Part shown: piece by piece, positions 1 through 8,130 of the stretch
Layout of the letters: every line of letters starts with the position of its first letter
How positions within the stretch are numbered: position 1 is the stretch's first letter
DNA from: Bryobacterales bacterium
GTDB taxonomy: Bacteria; Acidobacteriota; Terriglobia; Bryobacterales; Bryobacteraceae
Direction of reading: 5' to 3'
Length of the DNA: 16,707 bases
Assembly (NCBI GenBank): GCA_016716385.1
Contig: JADJWL010000029.1
Span: forward strand, 1 to 16,707
The notes under the pieces: model-generated
Database searches by the model: none
The model's input: only the letters and a program-made list of their open reading frames with translations
What the model was told of the DNA's origin: nothing
Position numbers and translations under genes: made by a program

Positions 1-598
1 AGTTGGCTGAGCGATCTCTCGGAACTCCACAGTTAGAACAGAGAAAGACTTCGGCATCAACTGCAACTGCAGTGGAGAGGCCACAGTAGGTACAGGATGA
101 CAACTCGATAGATGCTTTGCGATCTTCACCTAGGACAATCAGTATTCGGCATCTGGGGCATAAGCTACGTCGGTGGACAGAATAGATCGTGTGGCGATTT
201 CGGCATCTCGGACAGACTATGACCCTACCCGTTTGCACGATGCGATGAAGAAGGAATCCCAAACAGATGGCAAACGCGACAACTGTGAGACCGCGGAACA
301 GATATCGACCGACGATCGGATAGGTCCCAACCAACTCATGAATTGCACCAATAAGAAGAGCAAGGCCGAGAAAGCCACAGGTAACTCCCTGGCGCGATCC
401 GGACATTATAACGGCAAAAGTGACTGCTGCAACGAGCGCTAGAGTGGCCTGCCACCACCACAACCATACTACTAATCCAACTGCGAAGGCAACGCACAGC
501 GCAAAGGCGGCTGTTCGGACTTGGCGACCTTTGAGGCGGTTCAGCTGCCTGTCCTTCGCGAGGTTGGAGATCAAGCTCGCAGTCTGCGATTTCGGCAT
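1..598 (-). CDS. Four-helix membrane protein with two C-terminal zinc ribbons, partial
   Basis: An open frame starts at ATG 598 and runs off the left window edge, giving at least 199 residues. An in-frame TGA lies just upstream (602-604), so the start is well fixed. A GGTGAG ribosome site sits 6 nt before it. Residues about 28-122 contain four hydrophobic segments, the first ending in a tryptophan cluster (VVWLWWWQ). The part after the last helix is polar and carries four Cys-x2-Cys knuckles: C129/C132 with C147/C150, and C169/C172 with C187/C190. These would form two tandem zinc ribbons, probably cytoplasmic. The gene follows the 247-residue ankyrin gene by 61 nt on the same strand, so co-transcription is plausible. 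I do not recognise the family. Membrane proteins with zinc-ribbon tails are often accessory or scaffolding factors, but no function can be assigned. The C-terminus is missing. Confidence 0.75.
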   Translation of the reverse strand, partial: MPKSQTASLISNLAKDRQLNRLKGRQVRTAAFALCVAFAVGLVVWLWWWQATLALVAAVTFAVIMSGSRQGVTCGFLGLALLIGAIHELVGTYPIVGRYLFRGLTVVAFAICLGFLLHRIVQTGRVIVCPRCRNRHTIYSVHRRSLCPRCRILIVLGEDRKASIELSSCTYCGLSTAVAVDAEVFLCSNCGVPRDRSAN

Positions 599-659
599 CG
601 TTCACTCACCAGCGCCACTTTATCATTCACAAACGCGTCTTCATGATCGCCGCGTAGAC

Positions 660-1403
660 TTACGGACATCCCAACGACCGGCGGACCTGACGAATCGAGT
701 CGTTGGCTTGCCGGATCGGTTCGTCCACCTCGGGAATCGGCAAGACTTGCAACGGCCGGCAGAGTTCGGCGAAGAGGATCCGCGCCGTCTGCTTGTGACC
801 ACGGTCGCGAGTCAAGCGGGCCGTTGTCATATCCACACGCGCGCCTGCTTTAATCAGTTGCTTGACGACCGTGGTATGTCCAACTATCGCAGCACTGCTC
901 AGGGCAGTCATCCGCCCTCCGCTGTTGGGGTCTGCGCCAGCTTTCAGGAGAATGTCGACCATGTCCGAATTGCCTGCCTGAGCGGCGAAATCCAAAGGCC
1001 GGATTCCGCCACCCGAGCCGCTACCCGAAACCGCATCGGGGTTAGCTCCATGGGCCAACAAGAGTTTCACCGATCCTGATTGACGGCCAATCACCGCAAA
1101 ATGTAGGGGGGTGGACCCATCCGCGAGCGCAAAGTCGACCAGCAACCCGCGATCAAGGAACGCTTTCAGTATCTCTATCGAACCCCCGCCGGCAGCCAAG
1201 TGCAATGGCGACACTTGGACCTTGTGGGAGAGCTCGTTATGTCTCTTGGCGTCAAATCCTTTTTCCAACTCCGCTAGGCATCGCGTCACCTCGCCACGGT
1301 CGGCGCATTCCAGAAGAATTGTCAGATCGGCCGCTCGTCTGGCGCAGGCCAGTGCAAGCGCGAGGCCGCCGATCAGGACAGTGAACGAGAACGCTCTAAT
1401 CAT
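660..1403 (-). CDS. Exported ankyrin-repeat protein (247 aa)
   Basis: The start is ATG 1403, because a strong GAGGAGGA ribosome site lies at 1411-1418, 7 nt away. The frame stays open further upstream, but that part overlaps the previous gene and lacks a hydrophobic leader. Residues 4-20 (FSFTVLIGGLALALAC) form a signal peptide; the cysteine at 20 could be lipidated, although the box is not canonical. Ankyrin repeats run from about residue 62 to 195, with clear units such as GSTPLHFAVIGRQ, VKLLLAHGANPDA, VDILLKAGADPN and VKQLIKAGARVD. A glycine/serine insertion (SGSGSGGG, about 126-133) interrupts one repeat. The C-terminal 35 residues are non-repeat and contain a small echo, IRQANDSIRQV. The stop of the larger ankyrin gene lies 2 nt upstream, so the two are almost certainly one transcript with coupled translation. 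The likely role is periplasmic protein binding; the partner is unknown. Confidence 0.88.
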   Translation of the reverse strand: MIRAFSFTVLIGGLALALACARRAADLTILLECADRGEVTRCLAELEKGFDAKRHNELSHKVQVSPLHLAAGGGSIEILKAFLDRGLLVDFALADGSTPLHFAVIGRQSGSVKLLLAHGANPDAVSGSGSGGGIRPLDFAAQAGNSDMVDILLKAGADPNSGGRMTALSSAAIVGHTTVVKQLIKAGARVDMTTARLTRDRGHKQTARILFAELCRPLQVLPIPEVDEPIRQANDSIRQVRRSLGCP

Positions 1404-1405
1404 GA

Positions 1406-3223
1406 CTACTTCCTCCTCTTGGGATCTGCCGTGGTCTTCGCTCCCGCAGCGATCAATTCCCGCACAACGGAATGGTGACCTCGAAGGCTGGCGAGTGTAA
1501 TTGGCGAGAAGCTCCCACTGGTCTTGGCGTTCACATCGGCGCCGTTTTGTGCAAGGATGCGAACGCCCAGGGGGTGACCTTCTCCGGCGGCTGCGGCTAC
1601 CGCGGAGAAACCCGAGTCCACTGTCGCATTCACGTCCGCGCCGATGGCGATCATATCCAGTACCGCGCTGGCGTTTCCGCGGGCCGCTTCCCGGACAAGG
1701 GCGTCGTTGATTGCCTTCAAATCTTCTGGCCCCAGTGATCCGGGGCCAGCTTCGCGGCATCCCGCCAGGTCTGATCGGAAGCTGGCTGGCATTGTTGATA
1801 CGGCAGGCTTGGGCGAGGAGAGACGGCTTCTGGGTTTGGTTAAAGTGGCCACCACGTCCGCAAGTCCGCTCTCCCGAGCCAAATCGAGGGCCGTGAGTCC
1901 ACCGATTTTGAAGCTCAGGTCGGCGCCCGCAGCCACTAGAAGTGCAACGATCTGTGGGTGGTTCGAGATCGTTGCCAGGACTAAGGGTGAGAAATCGTGT
2001 GTTACTTGGCGCTGGTTCACATCGGCACCTTTACCGAGAAACACTTGGACAACATCGGTCAAGCCGAGCCACGCCCCATAGTGAAGCGGAGCCGTCGCGG
2101 TGCAGTCGCGTTGATTCGGGTCCGCTCCGTGGTCGAGCAAGAGTTTCATATCTTCGGTTGAGCGCCTCCTCACAGCCAAGCCGAGATGAGTCGCTCCATG
2201 CCTGTTTCGTTCCGCAACCGGAAAGCCGCGCGAAAGGAGCAAACCCGCCAGCTGCAAGTGCCCTTCTGTGAGAGCGTGTTCGAGTGCTGTCCAGCCGTTG
2301 TGGTCTTCGTCGCGCAAGTTCGCCCCAGCGTTGAGCAGAATCTCGGTAGCAGCCAAGTGGCCCTTATGACAGGCCGCTAAGAGCGGGGTCAAGCCAGCTT
2401 CGGATTCCTGGTAGCTGACGCTGGCGCCTTGGTCAAGCAGCGACACGATCTTATCGTTCTCACCGCCAAAGGCGGCAGCGAGCAGACGGCGCCCCAAGAG
2501 ATCAGGAGACGAAGGCGCCTGACTGAGCAGAGCCGGTGGCACGGGCGAATTGAGGGCTGGAGGCACCAAAGAGGGCGGAGGTGTCAGACATTGGTGGTAA
2601 ACAGCTTCGGCGGCCGTCCATTCGCTTCGAGTGATGCTGAATTTTCTGCTCATCCGTGAGTAGGTCATCCGGTCCGTGTGCATCCACACGGCCGCCTGGA
2701 GTGCGGCAATGGAAAGGGAGCGACCACCTTCGCTCAGACACGCCATCATGGGATCCGGTGGGCCGAGTGAGAAGCCATTGGCCTCCGTAGGGTTCTCACG
2801 TTCAAAATTCGCACAGTACGCCGAGACCAAGTACGTTACAGGTCGATTGTCTGGAAGTTCGATTGCCGGAGAGGGAACATAAGACGACGCACTGACGATC
2901 CGGCCCCGCACAGCTGCGATTGCCATGTCCTGGTAGGCATTGGAATGACTCCGAAGCATCGTCCCGGCTGGGACGGTGACACGCAAAGTCCCAGTCGGCG
3001 CGCCTGGCAAACGCACGATGGTCAGGACGATCGCGTCGCCGCTGCTCGCGCCGTTCCCATGGAATTGGGTGGTCACCCAATTGCGGGACTGTGCCTCCTG
3101 CAGGGTGAGCGGTTGACTCGCAGAAGAATAGCTAAGCCCAGAGAGGCAGCCGCAAAAGACCAGCAACCTCGTGATAGAACCCTTCGTGATCAGAAGCAAC
3201 GGCAGCAATGCATGGTTTGTCAC
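1406..3223 (-). CDS. Exported ankyrin-repeat protein with distinct N-terminal domain (605 aa)
   Basis: I choose GTG 3223 because AAAGGAGG (3233-3240) precedes it at a good distance. The same frame extends to an ATG at 3274, which has no such site and would bury the signal peptide. Residues 15-36 form a signal peptide (LLVFCGCLSGLSYSSASQ). Residues about 38-212 are a separate, probably beta-rich domain with motifs GDAIVLTIVRLP, LRVTVPAGTMLRS and ALQAAVWMHTDRMTY and a terminal cysteine. I have the impression of similar domains in other bacterial exported proteins but cannot name the family. A proline-rich linker (about 214-240) follows. Ankyrin repeats then cover about 244-462 (for example MKLLLDHGADPNQRD and VVQVFLGKGADVNQR). 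A second linker leads to another ankyrin block at about 502-600. The gene ends 2 nt before the start of the next ankyrin gene, whose ribosome site lies inside its last codons. It likely acts outside the cytoplasm as a binding scaffold. Confidence 0.88.
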   Translation of the reverse strand: MTNHALLPLLLITKGSITRLLVFCGCLSGLSYSSASQPLTLQEAQSRNWVTTQFHGNGASSGDAIVLTIVRLPGAPTGTLRVTVPAGTMLRSHSNAYQDMAIAAVRGRIVSASSYVPSPAIELPDNRPVTYLVSAYCANFERENPTEANGFSLGPPDPMMACLSEGGRSLSIAALQAAVWMHTDRMTYSRMSRKFSITRSEWTAAEAVYHQCLTPPPSLVPPALNSPVPPALLSQAPSSPDLLGRRLLAAAFGGENDKIVSLLDQGASVSYQESEAGLTPLLAACHKGHLAATEILLNAGANLRDEDHNGWTALEHALTEGHLQLAGLLLSRGFPVAERNRHGATHLGLAVRRRSTEDMKLLLDHGADPNQRDCTATAPLHYGAWLGLTDVVQVFLGKGADVNQRQVTHDFSPLVLATISNHPQIVALLVAAGADLSFKIGGLTALDLARESGLADVVATLTKPRSRLSSPKPAVSTMPASFRSDLAGCREAGPGSLGPEDLKAINDALVREAARGNASAVLDMIAIGADVNATVDSGFSAVAAAAGEGHPLGVRILAQNGADVNAKTSGSFSPITLASLRGHHSVVRELIAAGAKTTADPKRRK

Positions 3224-3395
3224 GGTCTCTCTCCTCCTTTCCGGCCATGAAGCTACCGCTGTCGGAAGCTGCAACTAAGTGACCCTCTTTCTCCACGACC
3301 TTGGGCGGTTGCCCACCGGCAGGGTACACCACCGATATGGACAGTCCCAGCACCAGGAACAAGACCGGGGCGGCACTGGCTACTTTCCGCTGCAT
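3132..3395 (-). CDS. Small exported peptide overlapping the ankyrin gene
   Basis: ATG 3395 has an excellent ribosome site (TAAGGAGGA at 3402-3410, 6 nt away). The first 28 residues form a convincing signal peptide (VASAAPVLFLVLGLSISVVY, then PAGGQ). A short charged mature part follows (PPKVVEKEGHLVAASDSG). As it stands the frame gives 87 residues and overlaps the ankyrin gene by 92 nt, which is unusual. In another frame a TGA falls at 3220-3222 and makes a GTGA overlap with the ankyrin start, so a single base error inside this gene would give a roughly 58-residue product with classic 4-nt coupling. I cannot tell these apart. It is either a real leader gene of the ankyrin operon or a frameshifted remnant. 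No family is recognised. Confidence 0.5.
   Translation of the reverse strand: MQRKVASAAPVLFLVLGLSISVVYPAGGQPPKVVEKEGHLVAASDSGSFMAGKEERDRDKPCIAAVASDHEGFYHEVAGLLRLPLWA
3231..3240 (-). promoter_or_regulatory. Ribosome binding site fixing the GTG start at 3223
   Basis: The minus strand reads AAAGGAGGAG here, a near-perfect anti-16S match, followed by GAGAGACC and the GTG. It decides the start of the 605-residue ankyrin protein in favour of GTG 3223 over the upstream ATG at 3274. It lies inside the small upstream open frame, which points to translational coupling. Confidence 0.75.
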
Positions 3396-3685
3396 TCGAA
3401 GTCCTCCTTAAGGGTCCTGGCTGACCTGCGGCCTCGGCTGCAACCGACCGCCAGCGTTCATTGAATTGAAATGATAGGTGTTGGCCCGCGCATCAGGAAA
3501 GCGGCAAATGACGGTACCGTGGATTGCTGCTCTTCCGGCAGGGGCCAAGGCGCAGCGTCTGGTGGCTCGACCCGACGTGGGCGCCAGTGTGCCGGCGGCG
3601 GCCGTTCTGCAGCATGACGGTCGACCGAGTGCCACCTGCGTCGAAGAGTGCACCATTGGCTGCCTCTAGATTCCAGCGAGATAGA
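3396..3685. other. Leader region without a supported gene
   Basis: This stretch lies between the small exported peptide gene and the hairpin after the next minus-strand gene. Open frames in it are arginine- and proline-rich shadows with no ribosome site, motif or partner frame. It probably holds the promoter of the ankyrin cluster, transcribed leftward, but I see no convincing -35/-10 pair. Confidence 0.4.
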
Positions 3686-3715
3686 GCGGGACCGCCGCAA
3701 AGAAAGCGATCCCGC
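3686..3715 (-). terminator. Hairpin downstream of the secreted repeat protein gene
   Basis: Arms 3686-3695 and 3706-3715 pair over 10 bp around a 10-nt loop. Read on the minus strand the arms are GCGGGATCGC and GCGGTCCCGC, fully paired with one G-U wobble. On the plus strand the same position is a C-A mismatch, which supports function in the leftward transcript. It begins about 16 nt after the stop at 3731. The following sequence is only moderately T-rich (TCTATCTC), so it may be a weak terminator or an RNA-stabilising hairpin. Confidence 0.45.
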
Positions 3716-3730
3716 CCTGCCGTCCATCCC

Positions 3731-5846
3731 CTACGGCACCGTCGTGACCGCATCGCACCCCTTCACCGGGACCGCGCCAGTCGTCTCGCCGTACAGGCAG
3801 GCGCTAGTCGCGCCGGACTGGATGCCGGTGTCGACCTGGTTGAAGTGCAGCACCAGGTCGAGGTACCCGTCGCCGTTCACGTCTTCCAAACCCCTAGTGT
3901 TACCTTGCGGCTGCGGCGGCCGGGCCGCCGGACGGGCGAGGGCCGGGCCGAACCAGATCTTGGTCAGATCCAGGGTCCGGACATCGAAGGACGCGCTGCC
4001 CAGGACCGCCACCGGCACCACCCCGGCTCCTCACATTGATCGGGTTTCTGTCCGAACCCGGCATGATGTCGATCGCGACCAGGATCTCGTTCGGCGCCAG
4101 CGCAATCACCGTGCTCAGCCGGGCGATCCCCGTGAACGTCGCGGACAACCCTTCGGGTCCGTTCACAGTTCCGATCACCGGGTTGCCGTCGACGCCGATC
4201 GCCGGTTCGAGAGTGGCGGTGGCCGGGTTCACCCGGAACAGGTGCAGCGAACTGCCCGGAATGCGGGCGGACGGCAGCGGAAGCACCACGGTCAGGCCCG
4301 GCGCCGGAAGCGGGTAGGCGGGCTGCGGGGTCAGTTCGATGTTGACGAACAGCGTGCCCTCCGCCTGGAAGCCGGACGGCGTCGGCACGGCGAGCGGGTC
4401 CGGGAAGACGTCGATGGAGATGTCCGTCGGTTCCGTCAGCACCCCCGGCGGCGCCACCACTTGCGCGCGCTCACCGAAGACGTCGTCCTGGACCGTTCCT
4501 CCCCAGGGCCGGGTTCAGGACGGATCCGTCGGACTCGCCGCCCGGGTTTGATCACCACCAGTTCGGTCGGCAGCATCCGGGCCTCCAGGTCGGCGGCGTT
4601 GAAGTGCGCCATGTTGCGGACGGCGTCTTTGATCTGGAGTTGAAATACCTTCCAGGTTCCTTCTTCGCTGAACCGCGGGAAGAACACCTGAGCCTCCCAG
4701 GTGCCGTTGAGCGGTGTTCCCCCCACCAGCGTCCAAGTCGAGCAGCAGTATCCGCGCACTTGCTGCCCAGAGGGGCTGCGGAAGTTGATGCCGCTCTCGA
4801 AGAAGCTGGCTAGGGGCGTCGTGGGACCGAAGAGCAAACCGCTCAGGTCGTCGTCCGCCTGCACGCGGACCGTGACGAACTGGAATCCCTCTGTCGTGTT
4901 GATGAACTTCGGCGTATAGTCGAAGCTGAAGAGGGTCGGTGGGGTCGTGTCGCTGGGGCTGGATGCCACGGTGAACTGGATCTTGGAGCCGAACCTGGCT
5001 GTCAGGTCCGGCCGGAAGTACAAGCGCCAGTTGGCGGCGAAGTCCTGGAGACGCATTCGCTGAGACTCCAAGTGCCGGCCTCCGCGTATCGCGGGATGGT
5101 CAGACTGCCCTCCCACCAGCCGTCGTTTGCGTTACCGCTGACAAGGGTCATCGCGTCGGTCCAGGCGTGCTGGGTCTGCCTGCCGCTCGGGCTGGTGAGC
5201 ACGATGCCCCAGTAAGTAGGGGAGCCCGAATCCCGGCGGGGGCAGGAAGACCGCGCCCGCCAGATCGTCCTTGATGTGATAGCGCACGGTCACGGTCTGG
5301 CCCCCTAAAGAGACATCGATCGCACCGGGGACAATTTCCACATCCTCCAGAGTCGGACCCGCCGTATCCGCCGGGTCCGAGGAGACCGTCACGGAGTTCG
5401 GAAAGCCAAGCCCGGCCAGGACTGCCGACGGCAGGTGGTTACGGTTGCTCACGCTGTCCCAGAGGGTGACTTGCAGACTCCACAATCCGGGCTGGCTGTA
5501 GCGGGGGAACTGGAAACTTCCCTGAAACGTGCGCTCCAGAGGAGTGCCCGCCGTCGAATTCACCTGGCCGAAGATAAATTGCCCGGACGGCCCGGTGAGC
5601 GTCGACACTGATGCAGCAGGCGCCGGAAAGATCGTCGGTCGCCTTGGCGGTGTACGTGACGGTCTGAGGTCCCGCTGAGACGTCCACCGAGGCCGGCACA
5701 AGGCTGAATTCCACCAGCACCGGGGCGTGACGTCCGGGAGTCTCCTGGGCGGAGACCAACACCGGCAGTACCAACACTGCCAGCGCCATCGCAAATTGCG
5801 CGCGGTATTTCCCTAGGTGAGTATTTCCCGATGAAAAGTAGGCCAT
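3731..5846 (-). CDS. Secreted protein with three related beta-rich repeats and DVNGDG tail (frameshifted)
   Basis: ATG 5846, with GGAAGGA upstream, opens a signal peptide (FAMALAVLVLPVLVSAQ). Three homologous repeats of about 120-150 residues follow. Each begins with P-x-L followed by a V-rich strand and then a DDL(S/A)G motif (TDDLSGACC, KDDLAGAVF, DDDLSGLLF). Each continues with SPSG(Q/R), then F/I-P-R-(Y/F) and G-(T/L)-W. After them comes a domain containing ILVAIDIMPGSDRNPINV. The C-terminus has VPVAVLGSASFDV, the calcium-loop-like EDVNGDGYLDLVLHF and a final GCDAVTTVP. Such tails are familiar to me from exported proteins of soil bacteria. At least six frameshifts are needed, near 5610, 5210, 5060, 4545, 4510 and 4022. 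The motifs on both sides fit perfectly, so base errors are likelier than decay. It probably acts at the cell surface or outside; ligand unknown. Corrected length would be about 700 residues. Confidence 0.8.
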
Positions 5847-6069
5847 CGCGTCGAATCCTTCCGGGAGGCCATCCGGCCTCAGGTGATGAGGAACCCGCCC
5901 GTTCGGACAAGGCACCCTCCGCTCAAGTCAGGCGGACCGGCTTCGTTCACCTCCGGACCGGCCGCCGCGAATGTGGCGGCAAGGAGCGGGACGGCTCCTC
6001 CGTCCGGCCCGTCCGCCGCCGACGAGCCCGGCGGGAGACGGAGTCCACCCACGCCGGCATAGCCAGATT

Positions 6070-6990
6070 CTACGTGAAGTAAGGGTAACGCCTTAGCGGT
6101 AATTGACGGCTGCTGCCTTTTGCGGTCCTGGTCATTGACACGCGCCGTCTGGAACTGCCGCGAACTCCGACACCTCGCCGGTCAAACACGTACTGCCCCG
6201 CCGCATCGCTTCGCACAGGTGAGCCGTCTGCGACCGCGGCAGTTACCAGCGCCACTTCGTCGAACAGACCAGCCATGGGGCTGAGCCGCAGGAGTCCGGA
6301 TGCCCAGCAGCACGGGCCCTCCCCGCTGGCAGCGTGTCCGCGTCCCCTGTTGCCGGGCGTCAGAAGGCGCGCCACGCGATCCCCCTGACGCGCGTCACGG
6401 CGAGGGGTTCCACTTTCCCGCCCAATCGCGCGCGCGCCCACGATCGGCTCGGGCAGGCTGGCGGCCTCCAGCACGGCCTTTCGTTCGTCATCGAGGTTCA
6501 GTCGCCACAGCGGTGCGCCGTCCACCTCGAACGCGGCGACCGTTCCGCAGCCTCGACCGGACCCAGGCTGAACGTGCCGTCAGGAACGCGGGCCGTCCGC
6601 CGTCATGTTAGTGTCGCCAGCGTCAGCGCCTGCTCCCTGAGGCGCTTGTGCCTTGGCCCCCAGACCGGGGGGATGTACGCAGGCGGCTCGGGCGAGAGGT
6701 CAGGGACCGGTCCGCCACCCGGTCATTGAGCGTGCCGTCGAGCGTCGCAGCATGTGGCCTCAAGCCCTGCAGGGGATGCGTCGCACCCTGTTTCCGGGAG
6801 GTCCGCCGCACACGGTCGGAGACCCCGAATCCCACCATGTAGATCCTGCCGCCCGGCATTCACCTGACTCCGGGGCGACCACACCTCTCCCAGGCGAGCC
6901 TCCTGAACGGAACTGGGTCGTATCCAGAATGCGCTGACTCTGTACCGCCCATCGACAAAGGGCCCCGTCAGGTGGGAAGGCCGTCTTCCC
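6070..6990 (-). other. Unassigned minus-strand coding-like region
   Basis: Fragments in shifting minus-strand frames look protein-coding: GPFVDGRYRVSAFW near 6965, DGTFSLGPVEAA near 6575, AAFEVDGAPLWRLNLDD near 6530, GLFDEVALVTAAV near 6260 and SDAAGQYVFD near 6215. The GLFDEVAL motif recalls the last strand of LamG (concanavalin-like) domains. SDAAGQYVFD instead recalls carboxypeptidase-regulatory-like domains. Neither can be confirmed through the frameshifts. The stop at 6070 gives a plausible end. It could be the C-terminal part of the propeller protein that ends near 7014 if that stop is itself an error, or a separate exported protein. Confidence 0.35.
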
Positions 6991-7013
6991 CAGAAGGTCC
7001 GGATCGGGAGCCG

Positions 7014-8130
7014 CTATGGGCCGCGGTTGTGCCCGTATACGGGGGTCCTGCAGGCGTCCCAACCATGCACAAAGACCCGGTCGGAGCCGGGGATCCAGAG
7101 AATTTCGCCACCCACCAGGGGAGGTCCCTGAAGCAGCGCCAGGCGGTGCCCGGTCGCCGTATCCACGATGTCGACGCTGTCACGGCCGGGAACGCCGCCG
7201 GGCTCCCATTGCTTACTGACGGCTGACAACTTGCCGTAACGTCGAAAGCCAGAAACATCGGGCAGACCACGGAGCGAATAGGCGGCATCGCCCGTCCCGT
7301 GTAAGGAACTTTTTGAGTCCGCGGCACTTCCATCGACAGATACAGCCATTTCGCCGTCCGGCGTTAAAGCGAGATCGTGGATGTTGCCGAGGATCCCTCG
7401 TGGATCGACCGTGACTCGCCGGACTTTAGATCGTAACTTGCCAGCCCGTCGGTGAGGTGGCGATATGGGCGGTGGCGCCATCCGGAGAGATTTCGATCTC
7501 CGTCGCCACGCCGGGAACTGGAATCGCCGAGACCGCGGCCAGGCGGTCGGGATCGAGAACGTGAATCGTTCGCGGGCTAGCCCCGTCGAAGGCATAGAGA
7601 TATCGTCCGCCGGGTCCAGGAACGATCGGTTGACCGGGCGCCGGGAACCTGGATCTCTGGAGTGCACCGCCCTCGGCCACAGCCTTAACGAAGATGCGGT
7701 CAGGGGAACAGCGGGCGGGAGCGGGTCACGGGCCGGCGGCGGAAATAGGCCAACCACCAGCGCGAAGCCGGCGAGGACTTTTACCGCCATGGCGACTACC
7801 GGCCAGCGAGCCTTCTTCGGCCGGGCCATGGGCGCTGGGACCAGCGCCAGTACTCTCAATCTCGACCGAGGCTCATCCGCGTAGCCAGCCGGCGTCAATT
7901 CGTAGATATCCGTTCGCGGGCGTCCCACCACGCGTCGAAATCTCGCTCCGCCTTGCGAAGATCCGAGGCTTCAAGCCTGGGTGCCCGGTGGTGCGTCAGA
8001 CCTTGGTTCTCCCAGCGCTGGATGACCGTGGTAGCTAGCGAGGTACGCCGCAATCTCTTTCACCCACCAGCAGGTCCGCGGCGTCCCCAGGGCTGGGACG
8101 CCGCTCATCCATCTCATCCATCTCAGGCAT
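7014..8130 (-). CDS. Helix-turn-helix, transmembrane, beta-propeller protein (frameshifted)
   Basis: A likely ATG is at 8130 (MPEMDEMDERRPSPGDA). After frame correction a helix-turn-helix follows, with VKEIAAYL, TTVIQRWENQGL and a closing DFDAWWDARE. This is the shape of excisionase/MerR-like DNA-binding domains. A basic linker and one membrane helix come next (WPVVAMAVKVLAGFALVVGLF, about 7800). Beyond it are propeller-type repeats: GGRYLYAFDGASPRTIHVLD, EIEISPDGATAHIATS, IHDLALTPDGEMAVSVDG and VDIVDTATGHRLALL. The order implies a cytoplasmic DNA-binding head and a periplasmic YVTN/WD40-like sensor, as in ToxR/CadC-style one-component regulators. Frameshifts occur near 8060, 8030, 7920, 7690 and 7440. 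The frame ends at TGA/TAG near 7014, but the propeller may continue into 6990-6070. It is divergent from the dehydratase/haem operon, so control of that operon is a reasonable guess. Confidence 0.65.
8105..8122. repeat. Two 9-bp tandem units in the start of the regulator gene
   Basis: TCATCCATC occurs twice in tandem. On the minus strand it encodes the repeated Glu-Met-Asp near the N-terminus of the propeller regulator. It is probably a small slippage duplication without separate function. Confidence 0.5.

Noticed and set aside
420..1079. Plus-strand open frame of 219 codons over the left cluster
   Set aside because: It lies antisense to the zinc-ribbon and ankyrin genes, has no ribosome site or motif, and is explained as a shadow of GC-rich codons.
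660..1760. ATG at 1760 as start of the shorter ankyrin protein
   Set aside because: This would overlap the larger ankyrin gene by about 350 nt; ATG 1403 has a strong ribosome site and a signal peptide.
1100..2500. Ankyrin repeats as a possible DNA-level tandem repeat array
   Set aside because: The repetition is at protein level; the DNA units are diverged and have no constant spacer, so this is not a CRISPR or satellite.
1406..3274. ATG at 3274 as start of the large ankyrin protein
   Set aside because: GTG 3223 has a near-perfect ribosome site and places the signal peptide at the N-terminus.
3648..4643. Plus-strand open frame of 331 codons
   Set aside because: It is arginine- and proline-rich antisense to the secreted repeat protein, whose motifs on the minus strand are clear.
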